NCBI GenBank assembly: GCA_023150535.1
Contig: JAKLKS010000006.1
Span: 1 to 41,546 of the forward strand
Reading direction: 5' to 3'
Source: Planctomycetota bacterium
GTDB lineage: Bacteria; Planctomycetota; JAJSAM01; JAKLKS01
DNA length: 41,546 bases
This document shows, piece by piece, positions 1 to 9,367 of the stretch. The notes below the pieces were generated by a model. The model was not told the origin of the DNA. It did not search any database and saw nothing but the letters and a program-made list of their open reading frames with translations. Position 1 is the stretch's first letter, and the number at the start of each line of letters is the position of its first letter. The position numbers and the translations under genes are program-made.

Positions 1-8
1 CGCATGGC

Positions 9-1256
9 ATGCCTCCGAGGCCCATGCCATTCGAATCGGCTCGCAGTCACTCACACTTGAGGCCTTTCAGCAGAGCATCCGACACACTCACAGTCACCGA
101 GGATGTCCCGGAGTTCAGGTCCGATGAGACACTGAAGCCGTTTTTCTTGGCTCCAGAACACGGAAGCACGTTGTACGCGAAAGTCCAAGTCAAGGCACAC
201 AGCGACGATGTAGCCCACAGGCTTGCGATCGGCGAAGTGGAACGGGCTATGGCAGCTGCATGCCTCATCGCCCCTAGCAGGGGCAGTGCGACTCTGGCTA
301 AGACCGTCATTGTCAAGGCAGGTGATGGTGGGGCGCGACTCATCAAGCAGGACGTGTCGCGCAGGGAGTACGTTCAGGATGCCACGGACAGCGCGACTCG
401 AGTAAGGCGCCTAGTCGGACTTCTGGGACGAGTGTCTTCGGGCGACCGCGAGCGGCTCTTCGCTGCCTTGCAACATCATCGACTTGCGCTATCTGCGCCG
501 TCGGACGAGACAATGCTCCTGAACCTCTGGATCGCCCTCGAGTGCCTTGCGCAGGCCGGCGAGGGCAATGCCCTCAAGCGGATATGCACGGTGCTGCCTC
601 CGGCGCTGGCCTTGAGGAACAGCATGCTGCTCGTCCGGAACCTAGCAATCTACCTGCGTACGCTCGGGAAGTCCGTTGGGATGGAGAACCTCCTCATCCA
701 CCTGGGACGCTCCCAACGCAAGCGGGTCGATCCGCTCGATGTTCTGGAGATACTCCTTGCGAGAGACGGCGATCCTCGCCTGAATGGGATCTATAGGTTG
801 TGCGTCGATAACCCCTTGTTGACCGATCGCATATGGAAGCTTCGCCATGAGGTGTTCCTGACTCCAAAGCACCTCGTCGAGAGGCTCGAACGGAACCGGC
901 GGGACATTCATTGGCAGGTGCGTCGGATTTACAGAACAAGAAACGAGTTGGTTCACCGCGGATGGGCTAGTCTCCAAGTCAATCACCTCGTCCAACACCT
1001 TCACACGTACCTCGTGCAGGCCATCCACTCGGTGGCCTACGACCTGGAGCAGTCCGGTGAGAGATGGAGCATCGATGACGCGTTGGAGTACCGCGTAACC
1101 TTGTACGGTGAGTTCGCCGCTGCACTCAAGTCGAGTAGTGCAGGTGACATCACGCCTGAGATCCTCCTCAACCCTGGCCTTCTCCTTCGACCTGCTCGTG
1201 GTGAACGTGCGTGGCCCGGAGAGTCTGGGGCGAGCGCGCCAAAGAAGGGTGCGTGA
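9..1256 (+). CDS. HEPN-domain (Apea-like) protein, possibly 5'-truncated by the window edge
   Basis: This is a 415-residue open frame. The C-terminal half reads like an Apea-like HEPN domain. A helix with WIALECL around residue 175 is followed near residue 311 by RNELVH, which fits the Rx4-6H motif of HEPN ribonucleases (known for the family), inside the wider pattern RTRNELVHRG. The N-terminal 150 residues are not recognised. There is no in-frame stop between the first ATG and the window edge, so the true start may lie further left. The gene ends 2 nt from the stop of the convergent XRE gene and sits on the same strand as the DISARM operon. It could be a host-RNA-cutting abortive-infection effector, but that is inference; a non-catalytic HEPN is also possible. 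Confidence 0.6.
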   Translation: MPPRPMPFESARSHSHLRPFSRASDTLTVTEDVPEFRSDETLKPFFLAPEHGSTLYAKVQVKAHSDDVAHRLAIGEVERAMAAACLIAPSRGSATLAKTVIVKAGDGGARLIKQDVSRREYVQDATDSATRVRRLVGLLGRVSSGDRERLFAALQHHRLALSAPSDETMLLNLWIALECLAQAGEGNALKRICTVLPPALALRNSMLLVRNLAIYLRTLGKSVGMENLLIHLGRSQRKRVDPLDVLEILLARDGDPRLNGIYRLCVDNPLLTDRIWKLRHEVFLTPKHLVERLERNRRDIHWQVRRIYRTRNELVHRGWASLQVNHLVQHLHTYLVQAIHSVAYDLEQSGERWSIDDALEYRVTLYGEFAAALKSSSAGDITPEILLNPGLLLRPARGERAWPGESGASAPKKGA

Positions 1257-1258
1257 GG

Positions 1259-1798
1259 CTACAAGTCTCGGAACCGGCGTCGGGCCAAGATCAGACTGCT
1301 CACTACCTTCACCGGGTCCTCACCGGGCTCGTAGACCTGGAGGAGTCGGAGGAGCGCCCCCGTGTTGATGGTCCTCCCGGCCTCGGCAGCCTGGATGGCG
1401 GCCACCAGGACCCGGGCCCGGGCGGCGGCCTGGGGGTAGGAGAGGCCCCGGAGCTTCCGCATCCGGGCCAGCCTTTCCCCGTCAAGTCGGATGCCGGAGG
1501 CCTTCCCAGCGGCCCGCTCCTCGTCCTTCTCCGAGGCCGGGGCGTCCTCGAAGTTGGCGAAGAGGTCGCTCGGGTGGCAGTCGATCTCCCGAGCGAGATC
1601 CTGGAGCTGGGAAGCCGTGGGCTCGTGGGCGGGGAGGGCACGGGGCGAGTCCGGGGCCGGGGACGACTCCCAGAGCGAGATGAGCTCCCAGGGTAGGCGG
1701 AGGCGAGCGGCGAGGGCCTTCCGGGAGAGACCGGCCTCCTCGCGGAGGTCGCTGAGGCGGGAACCGGAGAAGTGGCAAGTGCTCCTGGGTGAGCTCAT
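1259..1798 (-). CDS. Tandem XRE-type HTH regulator, divergent from DISARM
   Basis: A predicted 179-residue DNA-binding protein carrying two Cro/C1-like HTH units. The first is about residues 12-75 (RLSDLREEAGLSRKALAARL, then a linker rich in Pro and Ala). The second is about residues 105-160 (RLARMRKLRGLSYPQAAARA). The track ORF starts at 1825, but the ATG at 1798 has a strong AAGGAG six bases upstream and lies just after a palindrome, so I chose 1798. It is transcribed away from drmD with about 120 bp between the two starts, the usual arrangement for a local repressor. Controlling drmD and its own gene is inference. Its stop faces the HEPN gene stop with a 2-nt gap. Confidence 0.75.
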   Translation of the reverse strand: MSSPRSTCHFSGSRLSDLREEAGLSRKALAARLRLPWELISLWESSPAPDSPRALPAHEPTASQLQDLAREIDCHPSDLFANFEDAPASEKDEERAAGKASGIRLDGERLARMRKLRGLSYPQAAARARVLVAAIQAAEAGRTINTGALLRLLQVYEPGEDPVKVVSSLILARRRFRDL

Positions 1799-1818
1799 GG
1801 AGTGCTCCTTGGCTGTGA

Positions 1819-1834
1819 GCTTCATACATGAAGC
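1819..1834. promoter_or_regulatory. 16-bp palindrome, candidate operator
   Basis: GCTTCAT-AC-ATGAAGC is a perfect 7-bp inverted repeat with a 2-nt spacer. It lies in the divergent region between the tandem-XRE gene (start 1798) and drmD (start about 1922). Its size and symmetry suit an XRE dimer. I infer that it is the regulator's operator. No clear sigma70 -35/-10 pair could be placed around it. Confidence 0.5.
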
Positions 1835-1921
1835 GACCTTCCGACTGACTTGGGCGATGCGCTACTCTCGTAGACCTTGGCGGTCGTGTTGGGCATCACG
1901 GGAGACTTCCGAGGAGGCGAG

Positions 1922-4900
1922 TTGACAACGGCACTCCGAACCCCACCTCCTGACCCGGGGCAGCTGGTGGAAGTCCGGCAACGGCGCTTCGTCGTGACGA
2001 ACGTGCGGCGGAGTGGTGTGGTGCCGTCTCCCCTCCAGCCGGGAGGGATCCCGCCGTCCGTTCAGCACCTAGTGACGCTCTCCTCTGTCGAAGACGACGC
2101 GATGGGGGAGGAGCTTCAGGTGGTCTGGGAGATCGAGCCCGGGGCGCGGGTCTTCGAGGACTCGACGCTTCCCGAAGTCTCAGCTTTCGATGATCCACGA
2201 CGCCTGGACGCGTTCCTTGATGCGGTCCGGTGGGGGGCGGTATCCCAGGCCGACAGGAGAAACCTCCAGGCGCCATTCCGGAGTGGGGTGGAGATCGAGG
2301 ACTACCAGCTCGATCCCCTCGTGCGCGCGCTCGAGATGCCCCGAGTCAACCTGCTGATTGCCGACGACGTCGGCCTGGGGAAGACCATCGAGGCGGGGCT
2401 CGTGGCCCAGGAGCTCATCCTCAGGCATCGGGTCCGGAGGATCCTAGTCGTGTGCCCCGCCGGCCTGCAGATCCAGTGGCGGGACCAGATGCGGGACAAG
2501 TTCGGGCTCGAGTTCCGCATCGTGGACGCAGAACGGCTCCGCGAACTTCGCCGAAGCCGCGGGATCAGGGTCAACCCCTGGACGCACTTCCCTCGGCTGA
2601 TCACGTCGATCGACTACCTGAAGCGGGAGCGCCCGATGCGGTTGTTCAGGGAGGCCTTGCCGGCGCAGGGGGAGGCGGCGTATCCGCGGAGGTTTGATCT
2701 GCTCGTGCTGGATGAGGCACACAACGTGGCACCCTCGGGGCGGGGGCACTACGCCATGGACTCCCAGCGGACCCAGGCGATCCGGGCCCTCGCGCCCCAC
2801 TTCGAGCACAGGCTGTTCCTGACCGCGACGCCACACAACGGATACCCCGAGAGCTTTGCAGCCCTCCTGGAGCTGCTCGACAGCCAGAGGTTCGCGCGGA
2901 CTCGGAGGCTGGACCGGAACCAGTTGGGCATCGCGATGGTGCGCAGGTTGAAGAGCGAGGTGAAGACTCGTTGGGATGGCACGCCCCGCTTCGCGGAGCG
3001 GAAGCTCGATGTCCTCGAGGTTCAGTACCCGGAAGAGGAACGGCGTGCGCACGAGGCGCTCCGCAAGTACACCGCACTTCGGATGGAGAAGGCCGGGGCC
3101 GAGGGGGAGGCCTTCGTCACCGAGTTCGTGCTCAAGCTCCTGAAGAAGAGGCTCTTCTCCTCCCCGGCCGCGTTCGCGACAACTCTCGAGGCACATGCGA
3201 GGTCGCTTGCGCGGGCTGGTGCCGGAGGCGCGTCACCCGTCCCGCCCGCCGTCGGACATCTCCGCCGGCAGGTAGAGGATCTGGAGGAGCGGTACGCGGA
3301 CGATGACGAGTACGAGGAAGCCAGCGAGGATCTTGTCAAGGCGTCCACGCGGTTACTGCGGGAGCCTTCGGAGCGGGAGAAGGCACTCCTGGGGGAGCTG
3401 CGCACCTTCGCGACCCAGGCATCCGCCCGCTTGGACATGAAGGCGAAGAAGCTCCTCGACTGGCTGAAGAAGACGGTCCGCCCGGGAGGTCTGTGGGGAC
3501 GGGAGCGTGTCATCGTCTTCACGGAGTACCGGGCGACCCAGAAGTGGCTCCACGAGAAGTTCGCAGCCGAGGGCCTGACTCAGGGCGATCGGCTGTTGAT
3601 GCTGCACGGAGGGATGCGCCCGGAGGACAGGGAGACGATCAAGGCGGCGTTCCAGGCGGATCCTGATGAGTCTCCGGTCCGCATCCTCCTGGCAACGGAC
3701 GCCGCGTCCGAGGGGATCGACCTGCAGCGGCACTGCCACCGACTCGTCCACTATGAGATCCCGTGGAACCCCAACCGGATGGAACAGCGCAATGGACGGA
3801 TCGACCGGCACGGGCAGCGGGCCCCGGAGGTCCTCGTCTACCACTTCGTCGGAGCCAGCTTCAGGGAGGACGCTGCTTCCCCTCGCCCAGCGGGTGACCT
3901 GGATGGCGATCTCGAGTTCCTGATGCGCGCCGCTCTCAAGGTGAACCAGATCCGCGAGGACCTCGGCAAGGTCGGTCCTGTCATCGCGGCACAGGTCGAA
4001 GAGGCGATGCTCGGCAAGAGACGGAGCCTGGACACCGCCGCCGCGGAGGAGCAGGGAGAACCGATCCGTCGGCTGCTCCGCCTGGAGCGGAAGATCGAGG
4101 AGCAGATCGCCCGTCTGCGCGAGCGTTTGGACGAGACGCGTCGGGACCTGCGTCTGGATCCCGAGAACATCCGGACCGTCGTGGAGGTGGGCCTGGACCT
4201 TGCCGGCCAGCCACCGTTGAAGCCCGTGGCGCTGCCAGGTACGCGGCCGGGAGTCTCGGGTGACGGAGAGAGCGCTGCCTACGCAATGCCGGCCCTTCGC
4301 GGGAGCTGGGCGGCTTGCTCTGAAGGCCTGAAGCATCCGCATTCTGGGAAGGTGCGACCTATCGTCTTCGACCATGGCATCGCGGAGGGGCGTGACGATG
4401 TCGTCCTCGTGCATCTGAACCACCGACTCGTGCAGATGTGCCTTCGGCTCCTACGCGCCGAGATCTGGTCGGGAGAGAGCCGTGCGAAGTTGAACCGGGT
4501 GACCGTTCGGAGCGTCCCGGACCTGGCTCTGGACGCTCCAGCCGTCATCGCACACGGTCGCATCGTTGTCCTCGGAGGGGACAACCAGCGCCTCCATGAG
4601 GAGATCATTGCGGCGGGCGGACGTCTCCGCGAGGGGCGCTTCTCCCGCATGAACGTGGGGGAGATCGATCGGGCTCTGAGTGCTGCCCAGCCCGAGAAGA
4701 CCTCCAAGACGGTCCAGGGCCGGCTGGCCGGCCTCTGGAGTTCGCTGAGACCGTCCCTCCTCTCGTCCTTGGAGGCGCGGATGAAGGAGCGCACGGAGAA
4801 CCTCCAGCGATCGCTAGAGGAGCGGGCAGAGAAGGAGGTTGCGGACGTACGGGCGATCCTCGAGGAGTTGCGCCGTTCCATCCACGAGGAGCTGGCAGAC

Positions 4901-5110
4901 AGGGGCCCGGAACAGCTCCAGCTCTGGCCCGAGATGGAGAGGGAGGAGTTCAAGCGGAACCAGGATGCGCTTCGCGCCCGGGCGAAGGAGATCCCTGAGG
5001 AGATTGTCAGAGAGACGGCGGCGATCCGGGCGCGCTACACCTCGCCGAAGGCTCGGCTCTTTCCCGTGGCGGTGACCTTCCTCGTGCCGGAGAAGTACTC
5101 GCGTGGCTAG
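1922..5110 (+). CDS. drmD: DISARM protein DrmD, SNF2-family helicase
   Basis: A roughly 1062-residue SNF2/RapA-like ATPase, the class-1-specific helicase of the DISARM anti-phage system. Visible motifs: Walker A DVGLGKT (about residue 150), DEAH box LVLDEAHNV (about 264), motif III LTATPHNG, then the C-terminal RecA lobe with VFTEYRAT (about 531), SEGIDLQ (about 596) and the arginine-finger region NGRIDRHGQ (about 624). A charged, probably coiled-coil tail follows. The track opens the frame at a TTG at 1877. I prefer the in-frame TTG at 1922 because GAGGAGG lies just upstream; this choice is uncertain. It overlaps drmMI by 8 nt, so the two are probably translationally coupled. In DISARM the helicases are thought to help recognise or process unmodified incoming DNA. 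Confidence 0.88.
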   Translation: MTTALRTPPPDPGQLVEVRQRRFVVTNVRRSGVVPSPLQPGGIPPSVQHLVTLSSVEDDAMGEELQVVWEIEPGARVFEDSTLPEVSAFDDPRRLDAFLDAVRWGAVSQADRRNLQAPFRSGVEIEDYQLDPLVRALEMPRVNLLIADDVGLGKTIEAGLVAQELILRHRVRRILVVCPAGLQIQWRDQMRDKFGLEFRIVDAERLRELRRSRGIRVNPWTHFPRLITSIDYLKRERPMRLFREALPAQGEAAYPRRFDLLVLDEAHNVAPSGRGHYAMDSQRTQAIRALAPHFEHRLFLTATPHNGYPESFAALLELLDSQRFARTRRLDRNQLGIAMVRRLKSEVKTRWDGTPRFAERKLDVLEVQYPEEERRAHEALRKYTALRMEKAGAEGEAFVTEFVLKLLKKRLFSSPAAFATTLEAHARSLARAGAGGASPVPPAVGHLRRQVEDLEERYADDDEYEEASEDLVKASTRLLREPSEREKALLGELRTFATQASARLDMKAKKLLDWLKKTVRPGGLWGRERVIVFTEYRATQKWLHEKFAAEGLTQGDRLLMLHGGMRPEDRETIKAAFQADPDESPVRILLATDAASEGIDLQRHCHRLVHYEIPWNPNRMEQRNGRIDRHGQRAPEVLVYHFVGASFREDAASPRPAGDLDGDLEFLMRAALKVNQIREDLGKVGPVIAAQVEEAMLGKRRSLDTAAAEEQGEPIRRLLRLERKIEEQIARLRERLDETRRDLRLDPENIRTVVEVGLDLAGQPPLKPVALPGTRPGVSGDGESAAYAMPALRGSWAACSEGLKHPHSGKVRPIVFDHGIAEGRDDVVLVHLNHRLVQMCLRLLRAEIWSGESRAKLNRVTVRSVPDLALDAPAVIAHGRIVVLGGDNQRLHEEIIAAGGRLREGRFSRMNVGEIDRALSAAQPEKTSKTVQGRLAGLWSSLRPSLLSSLEARMKERTENLQRSLEERAEKEVADVRAILEELRRSIHEELADRGPEQLQLWPEMEREEFKRNQDALRARAKEIPEEIVRETAAIRARYTSPKARLFPVAVTFLVPEKYSRG

Positions 5111-8100
5111 GGGAAGACCCCGCGCGGCCCGCGGAACGGTCCAAGGCGGTCCCGTTCCCGTCGCGAGACAGCACGCGGAGTGGATGCGCCTGATTGACAT
5201 CTCGGGTCCGTTCCTGTCACTCGCTGTGCTGGAGCGGGCCTTTCCTCAAGGGCTCGAGGCCCACGATGCCGAGCATTCTGCCCTTCTCCGACGTGCCTAC
5301 GGCGACTGGGAGGAGTCGCAGGGCTCGGGAAGGGCGGATCCGGCTGTCCATCGCCAGTGGGTGCGGTTCGTGCTCTTGGAGACGCTTGCGCTCGGACAGG
5401 GCGCTTTGGCCGAAGGGCAGCGCATTCCACAGGCCCTCGCCGTGGCTGTTCCGGAGCATGGGGAGACTTTGCGCCCCGACTTCGCGGTAGTGACGCCGCC
5501 GGGGGGTGCCGACGCGGGGAAGGTGCGGCTTCTCGTCCAGGTTCTCCCCTCGGGGCAGGACCTTGAGAAGCCCCTCCCGGCGAAGCGGTGGAACGCGTCC
5601 TCCGCCACCCGCATGATGGAACTTCTCCAGGGGACCGAAGTCCGCCTGGGGCTCGTTACGAACGGGGAACAGTGGATGTTGGTCAGTGCGACCCGCGGCG
5701 AGACGACGGGGTTCGCGACGTGGCACTCCCACCTCTGGATTGAAGAGCCGGCGACGCTTCGGGCCTTCCGGACACTGCTCGGCGCACATCGGTTCTTCTC
5801 CGCGGCAGCGAACGAGACGCTCGAGGCCTTGCTGACGGAGAGCGCCACGACGCAGCACGAGGTGACGGACCAGCTGGGTGCTCAGGTCCGAAGGGCCGTG
5901 GAAGTACTTGTCCAAGCTCTGGACCGCATCGACCGTGACCGGGGGCGGACCCTGCTGAAGGGGGTCCCGGAGCGGGAGCTCTACGACGCGGCGCTCACGG
6001 TGATGATGCGCCTCGTCTTCCTCTTCGCTGCCGAGGAGAGAGGGCTCCTGATGCTCGGGGATCCCCTCTACGACCAGCACTATGCCGTCTCCACCCTGCG
6101 GGACCAGTTGCGGGAGGATGCGGACCAGCACGGCGAGGAGATCCTCGAGCGGCGGAGGGCCGCGTGGACCCGGCTCCTCGCGACCTTCCGTGCGGTTCAC
6201 GCAGGAGTGGAGCACGATGCCCTGCGACTGCCCGCGTACGGCGGCTCCCTCTTCGACCCGGATCGCTTCCCTTTCCTCGAGGGGCGAACTAGGGGAACCA
6301 GTTGGAGGGACACCCTCGCCGATCCCCTTCCCGTCCATGACCGGACCGTCCTTCACCTCCTGGAGGCGTTGCAGCTCCTGCAAGTGAAAGTAGGCAGAGG
6401 GCCCTCGGAGGCACAGCGAGTGTCCTTCCGCGCCCTCGACATCGAGCAGATCGGGCACATCTACGAGGGTCTCTTGGATCACACGGCGCGGAGGGCAGAC
6501 GCGCCCGTGCTTGGGCTCGCGGGAGCGAGAGGGCAGGAGCCCGAGGTCCCTCTCCCAGTCCTGGAGGAGCACCGGACGAGGGGGATAGAGAGTCTTCTTG
6601 AGTTCCTGACGGAGCAAACGGGTCGATCGGAGAAGGCGCTGCGGGGTGCGGTCTCCTACGAGGTCCCGTCCGACGATCATCGCTTCGTGGTGGCCTGCGA
6701 CAATGACACAAGCCTCCTTCAGCGAGTGCGTCCGTTCGCCGGTCTGGTCCGGGAGGACACCCAGGGCCTTCCGGTGGTGATCCCCCAGGGAAGCGTGTAT
6801 GTCACCCAGGGTAGCGACCGGCGAGCGACGGGGACCCACTACACGCCGAAGAGCCTCACGGAACCCATCGTCCAGTACGCGCTGGAGCCGCTCGTGTACG
6901 AGGGGCCGTCCGAAGGGCGGCCAAGGGAACAGTGGAGGCTCAAGTCTCCGGACCGGATCCTCTCGCTGCGTGTCTGCGACATGGCGATGGGGTCCGGCGC
7001 CTTCCTCGTTCAGGCATGCAGGTACTTGGCGGATCGGCTGGTAGAGGCTTGGACGTTGGCAGATGCTGACGCGGGGAAGGCTATAGCCGCCTCGGGTGAG
7101 GCGGGCACTCGAAAGCGGTCCGGAAGTCCCGCGGATCCTCCCAGTGACGTAGAAGAGCAGCTCATCCTGGCCCGGCGGCTTGTCACGGACCGCTGCCTCT
7201 ACGGGGTGGACGTGAACCCGATGGCCGTGGAGATGGCCAAGCTCTCGCTCTGGCTCGTGACCCTACAGAAGGACCGGCCGTTCACCTTCCTTGACCACGC
7301 GCTGAGGTGTGGTGACTCGCTCCTGGGGGTGTCCTCCTCAGAGCAGATCGAACACCTTCACATTGACCCGGTGAAGGGCCGGAAACAGAGGCAGGCGGAA
7401 CTCGAGTACCGGCGAGTCCTGGGGCCGGCACTGGCCGCCGCAGTATCGAAGAGAAGGAAGATCGAGTCCTTCACCGTAAGGGACATCAGGGATGCAGAGG
7501 AGAAGAGACGACTCCTCCGGGAGGCGGAAGCCAGTCTCACCGAGGTAGGCCGAGTCGCAGACCTTGTCGTGGGCGCCGCGCTGCACGCCGCAGGAACTCG
7601 AGGGGTGGACCTGGACGAGGTGCTGATCGCCATTGGCGACGAACTGGCGTTCGCTCTCTCGCCAAGCCATTCGCAAGTCGAGCGCGATCGCCGATGGGAG
7701 GCCTTGAGAACGCGGGCAAGGCAGATGCTCGACACAGGGGCCGCGCGAGGGCTGACGACTTTGAGGCCGTTCCACTGGCCGATCGAGTTCCCCGAGGTCT
7801 TCCTCGGAGACTCGGGGGCAGCCCGCGGATTTGATGCCATCGTTGGGAACCCCCCGTTCATGGGAGGTCAGAAGCTCACGGGGACTTTCGGAACAGCCTA
7901 TCGCGACTACCTTGTAGAGCACGTCGCGAGCGGGAAGAGAGGAAGTGCGGACCTATGCGCCTACTTCCTGCTTCGCGCCCATTCCCTCCTTCAGGACACC
8001 GGAGGCATGGCCATGCTCGCGACGAACACGATCGCCCAGGGAGACACTCGCGAGGTCGGGCTGGAGCAGCTCGTGGAACGGGGTTGCTCTATTCCTCGGG

Positions 8101-9305
8101 CGGTCGCCAGTCGTCCGTGGCCGGGCGTCGCAAACCTCGCCATCGCCGAGGTGTGGTTACGACGTGGTCAATGGCGTGGCCCCCATGTCCTGGCAGGGGA
8201 GGAGGTCCCGAGCATTACCCCCTTCCTCACGCGACCAGGGAGGGTCTCCGGGAAGCCATTCAGACTCGAGGCGAATGCTGGCGTGGCGTTCCAGGGTTCC
8301 ATCGTCCTGGGGCTTGGGTTCGTGCTGACGCCCAAGGAAGCCGAGGCTCTGTTGGAGGGCAATCCACGCAATCGTGAAGTCCTGTTCTTGTATCTGAGTG
8401 GAGAAGATCTCAACGCGCGTCCAGACCAATCTGCCAGTAGGTGGGTAATCAACTTCCGAGATTGGCCTCTGGACCGCGAGGCAGCGCCGGATGGGTACCG
8501 TGGACCGGTGGCCAGTGACTTCCCGGAGTGTCTTGATGTCGTACGTGAGAAGGTGAGGCCTGAGCGGGAAACGAACAACCGGAAGGTGTATCGGGTACGC
8601 TGGTGGCAGTACGGAGAGAAGCGCCCAGAACTCTACAAGGCCCTCGCCTCGCTCAAGCGTGTCTTGGTTATCCCGGAAACGACAAAATACTGTGCCTTTT
8701 CGATGTGTGCATCCTCTCAGGTCTTCTCTCATATGACAAAGGTCGTGGCGTCCGACAGTTGGGGGTTGTTCGGAGTCCTGAATGCAGCACCCCATCGCGC
8801 CTGGGCTAGGGCCTACTGTTCCACACTGGAGACCCGCCTGAAGTACATCACCACCGACGCGTTCGAGACCTATCCGCTGCCACGTGACTGCGACGCTCTA
8901 TCCGTCATTGGAGAGCGGTTTTCTGAGGCGCGCAGCAGAGTCATGCGCCGGATGGGCACCGGGCTAACGAAGACATACAACGCGTTCCACAACGAGGCTT
9001 GTCGGGATGGAGACATTGTGGCTCTCCGTGACTGTGCCGTGGAGTTGGACAGGGCGGTTGTCCGTGCATATGGCTGGGACGATCTCCAACTCAGGCACGG
9101 GTTCTTTCCGACGAAGCAGGGGCTCCGCTTCACAGTCGACGGAGGGCTACGTGACGAGTTGTTGGATCGCCTTCTTGCCCTGAACCACGAGCGGCACGCG
9201 GAGGAGGTGGCGAAGGGCCTGCACGTGGCAGGCAAGCCGAAGAAGCGCACTACCATACGGAGGAGTCCCGGGGTCAACCCACCAGGACTCTTCGACCCGA
9301 GGTAG
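5103..9305 (+). CDS. drmMI: DISARM adenine-specific DNA methyltransferase DrmMI
   Basis: A 1400-residue Eco57I-type N6-adenine methyltransferase, the modification subunit of class 1 DISARM. It should mark host DNA as self. The motifs run in gamma-class order: THYTPKSL (motif X region, about residue 580), DMAMGSGAFL (SAM-binding motif I, about 626), LYGVDVNPMAVEMAK (motif II/III, about 700), and the catalytic NPPF within IVGNPPFMGG (about 916). A long C-terminal part, probably target recognition, follows. The GTG start at 5103 overlaps the drmD stop and has GGAGAA upstream. There is no separate restriction-nuclease motif, as expected for DISARM. The target sequence cannot be read from the gene. 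The 61-nt gap to drmA is the only real gap in the operon. Confidence 0.88.
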   Translation: MARGRPRAARGTVQGGPVPVARQHAEWMRLIDISGPFLSLAVLERAFPQGLEAHDAEHSALLRRAYGDWEESQGSGRADPAVHRQWVRFVLLETLALGQGALAEGQRIPQALAVAVPEHGETLRPDFAVVTPPGGADAGKVRLLVQVLPSGQDLEKPLPAKRWNASSATRMMELLQGTEVRLGLVTNGEQWMLVSATRGETTGFATWHSHLWIEEPATLRAFRTLLGAHRFFSAAANETLEALLTESATTQHEVTDQLGAQVRRAVEVLVQALDRIDRDRGRTLLKGVPERELYDAALTVMMRLVFLFAAEERGLLMLGDPLYDQHYAVSTLRDQLREDADQHGEEILERRRAAWTRLLATFRAVHAGVEHDALRLPAYGGSLFDPDRFPFLEGRTRGTSWRDTLADPLPVHDRTVLHLLEALQLLQVKVGRGPSEAQRVSFRALDIEQIGHIYEGLLDHTARRADAPVLGLAGARGQEPEVPLPVLEEHRTRGIESLLEFLTEQTGRSEKALRGAVSYEVPSDDHRFVVACDNDTSLLQRVRPFAGLVREDTQGLPVVIPQGSVYVTQGSDRRATGTHYTPKSLTEPIVQYALEPLVYEGPSEGRPREQWRLKSPDRILSLRVCDMAMGSGAFLVQACRYLADRLVEAWTLADADAGKAIAASGEAGTRKRSGSPADPPSDVEEQLILARRLVTDRCLYGVDVNPMAVEMAKLSLWLVTLQKDRPFTFLDHALRCGDSLLGVSSSEQIEHLHIDPVKGRKQRQAELEYRRVLGPALAAAVSKRRKIESFTVRDIRDAEEKRRLLREAEASLTEVGRVADLVVGAALHAAGTRGVDLDEVLIAIGDELAFALSPSHSQVERDRRWEALRTRARQMLDTGAARGLTTLRPFHWPIEFPEVFLGDSGAARGFDAIVGNPPFMGGQKLTGTFGTAYRDYLVEHVASGKRGSADLCAYFLLRAHSLLQDTGGMAMLATNTIAQGDTREVGLEQLVERGCSIPRAVASRPWPGVANLAIAEVWLRRGQWRGPHVLAGEEVPSITPFLTRPGRVSGKPFRLEANAGVAFQGSIVLGLGFVLTPKEAEALLEGNPRNREVLFLYLSGEDLNARPDQSASRWVINFRDWPLDREAAPDGYRGPVASDFPECLDVVREKVRPERETNNRKVYRVRWWQYGEKRPELYKALASLKRVLVIPETTKYCAFSMCASSQVFSHMTKVVASDSWGLFGVLNAAPHRAWARAYCSTLETRLKYITTDAFETYPLPRDCDALSVIGERFSEARSRVMRRMGTGLTKTYNAFHNEACRDGDIVALRDCAVELDRAVVRAYGWDDLQLRHGFFPTKQGLRFTVDGGLRDELLDRLLALNHERHAEEVAKGLHVAGKPKKRTTIRRSPGVNPPGLFDPR

Positions 9306-9367
9306 ACAGCGCGTAGGATGCAGACTGAGGTTGGGTCAACGAAGGCCGCATCGCGAAGGGAGTGCCC

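Noticed and set aside
5103-9305. BREX PglX or type IIG restriction-modification enzyme instead of DrmMI
   Set aside because: The adenine methyltransferase alone could suggest these, but the neighbours drmD, drmA, drmB and drmC fix the DISARM assignment, and no fused nuclease motif is visible.
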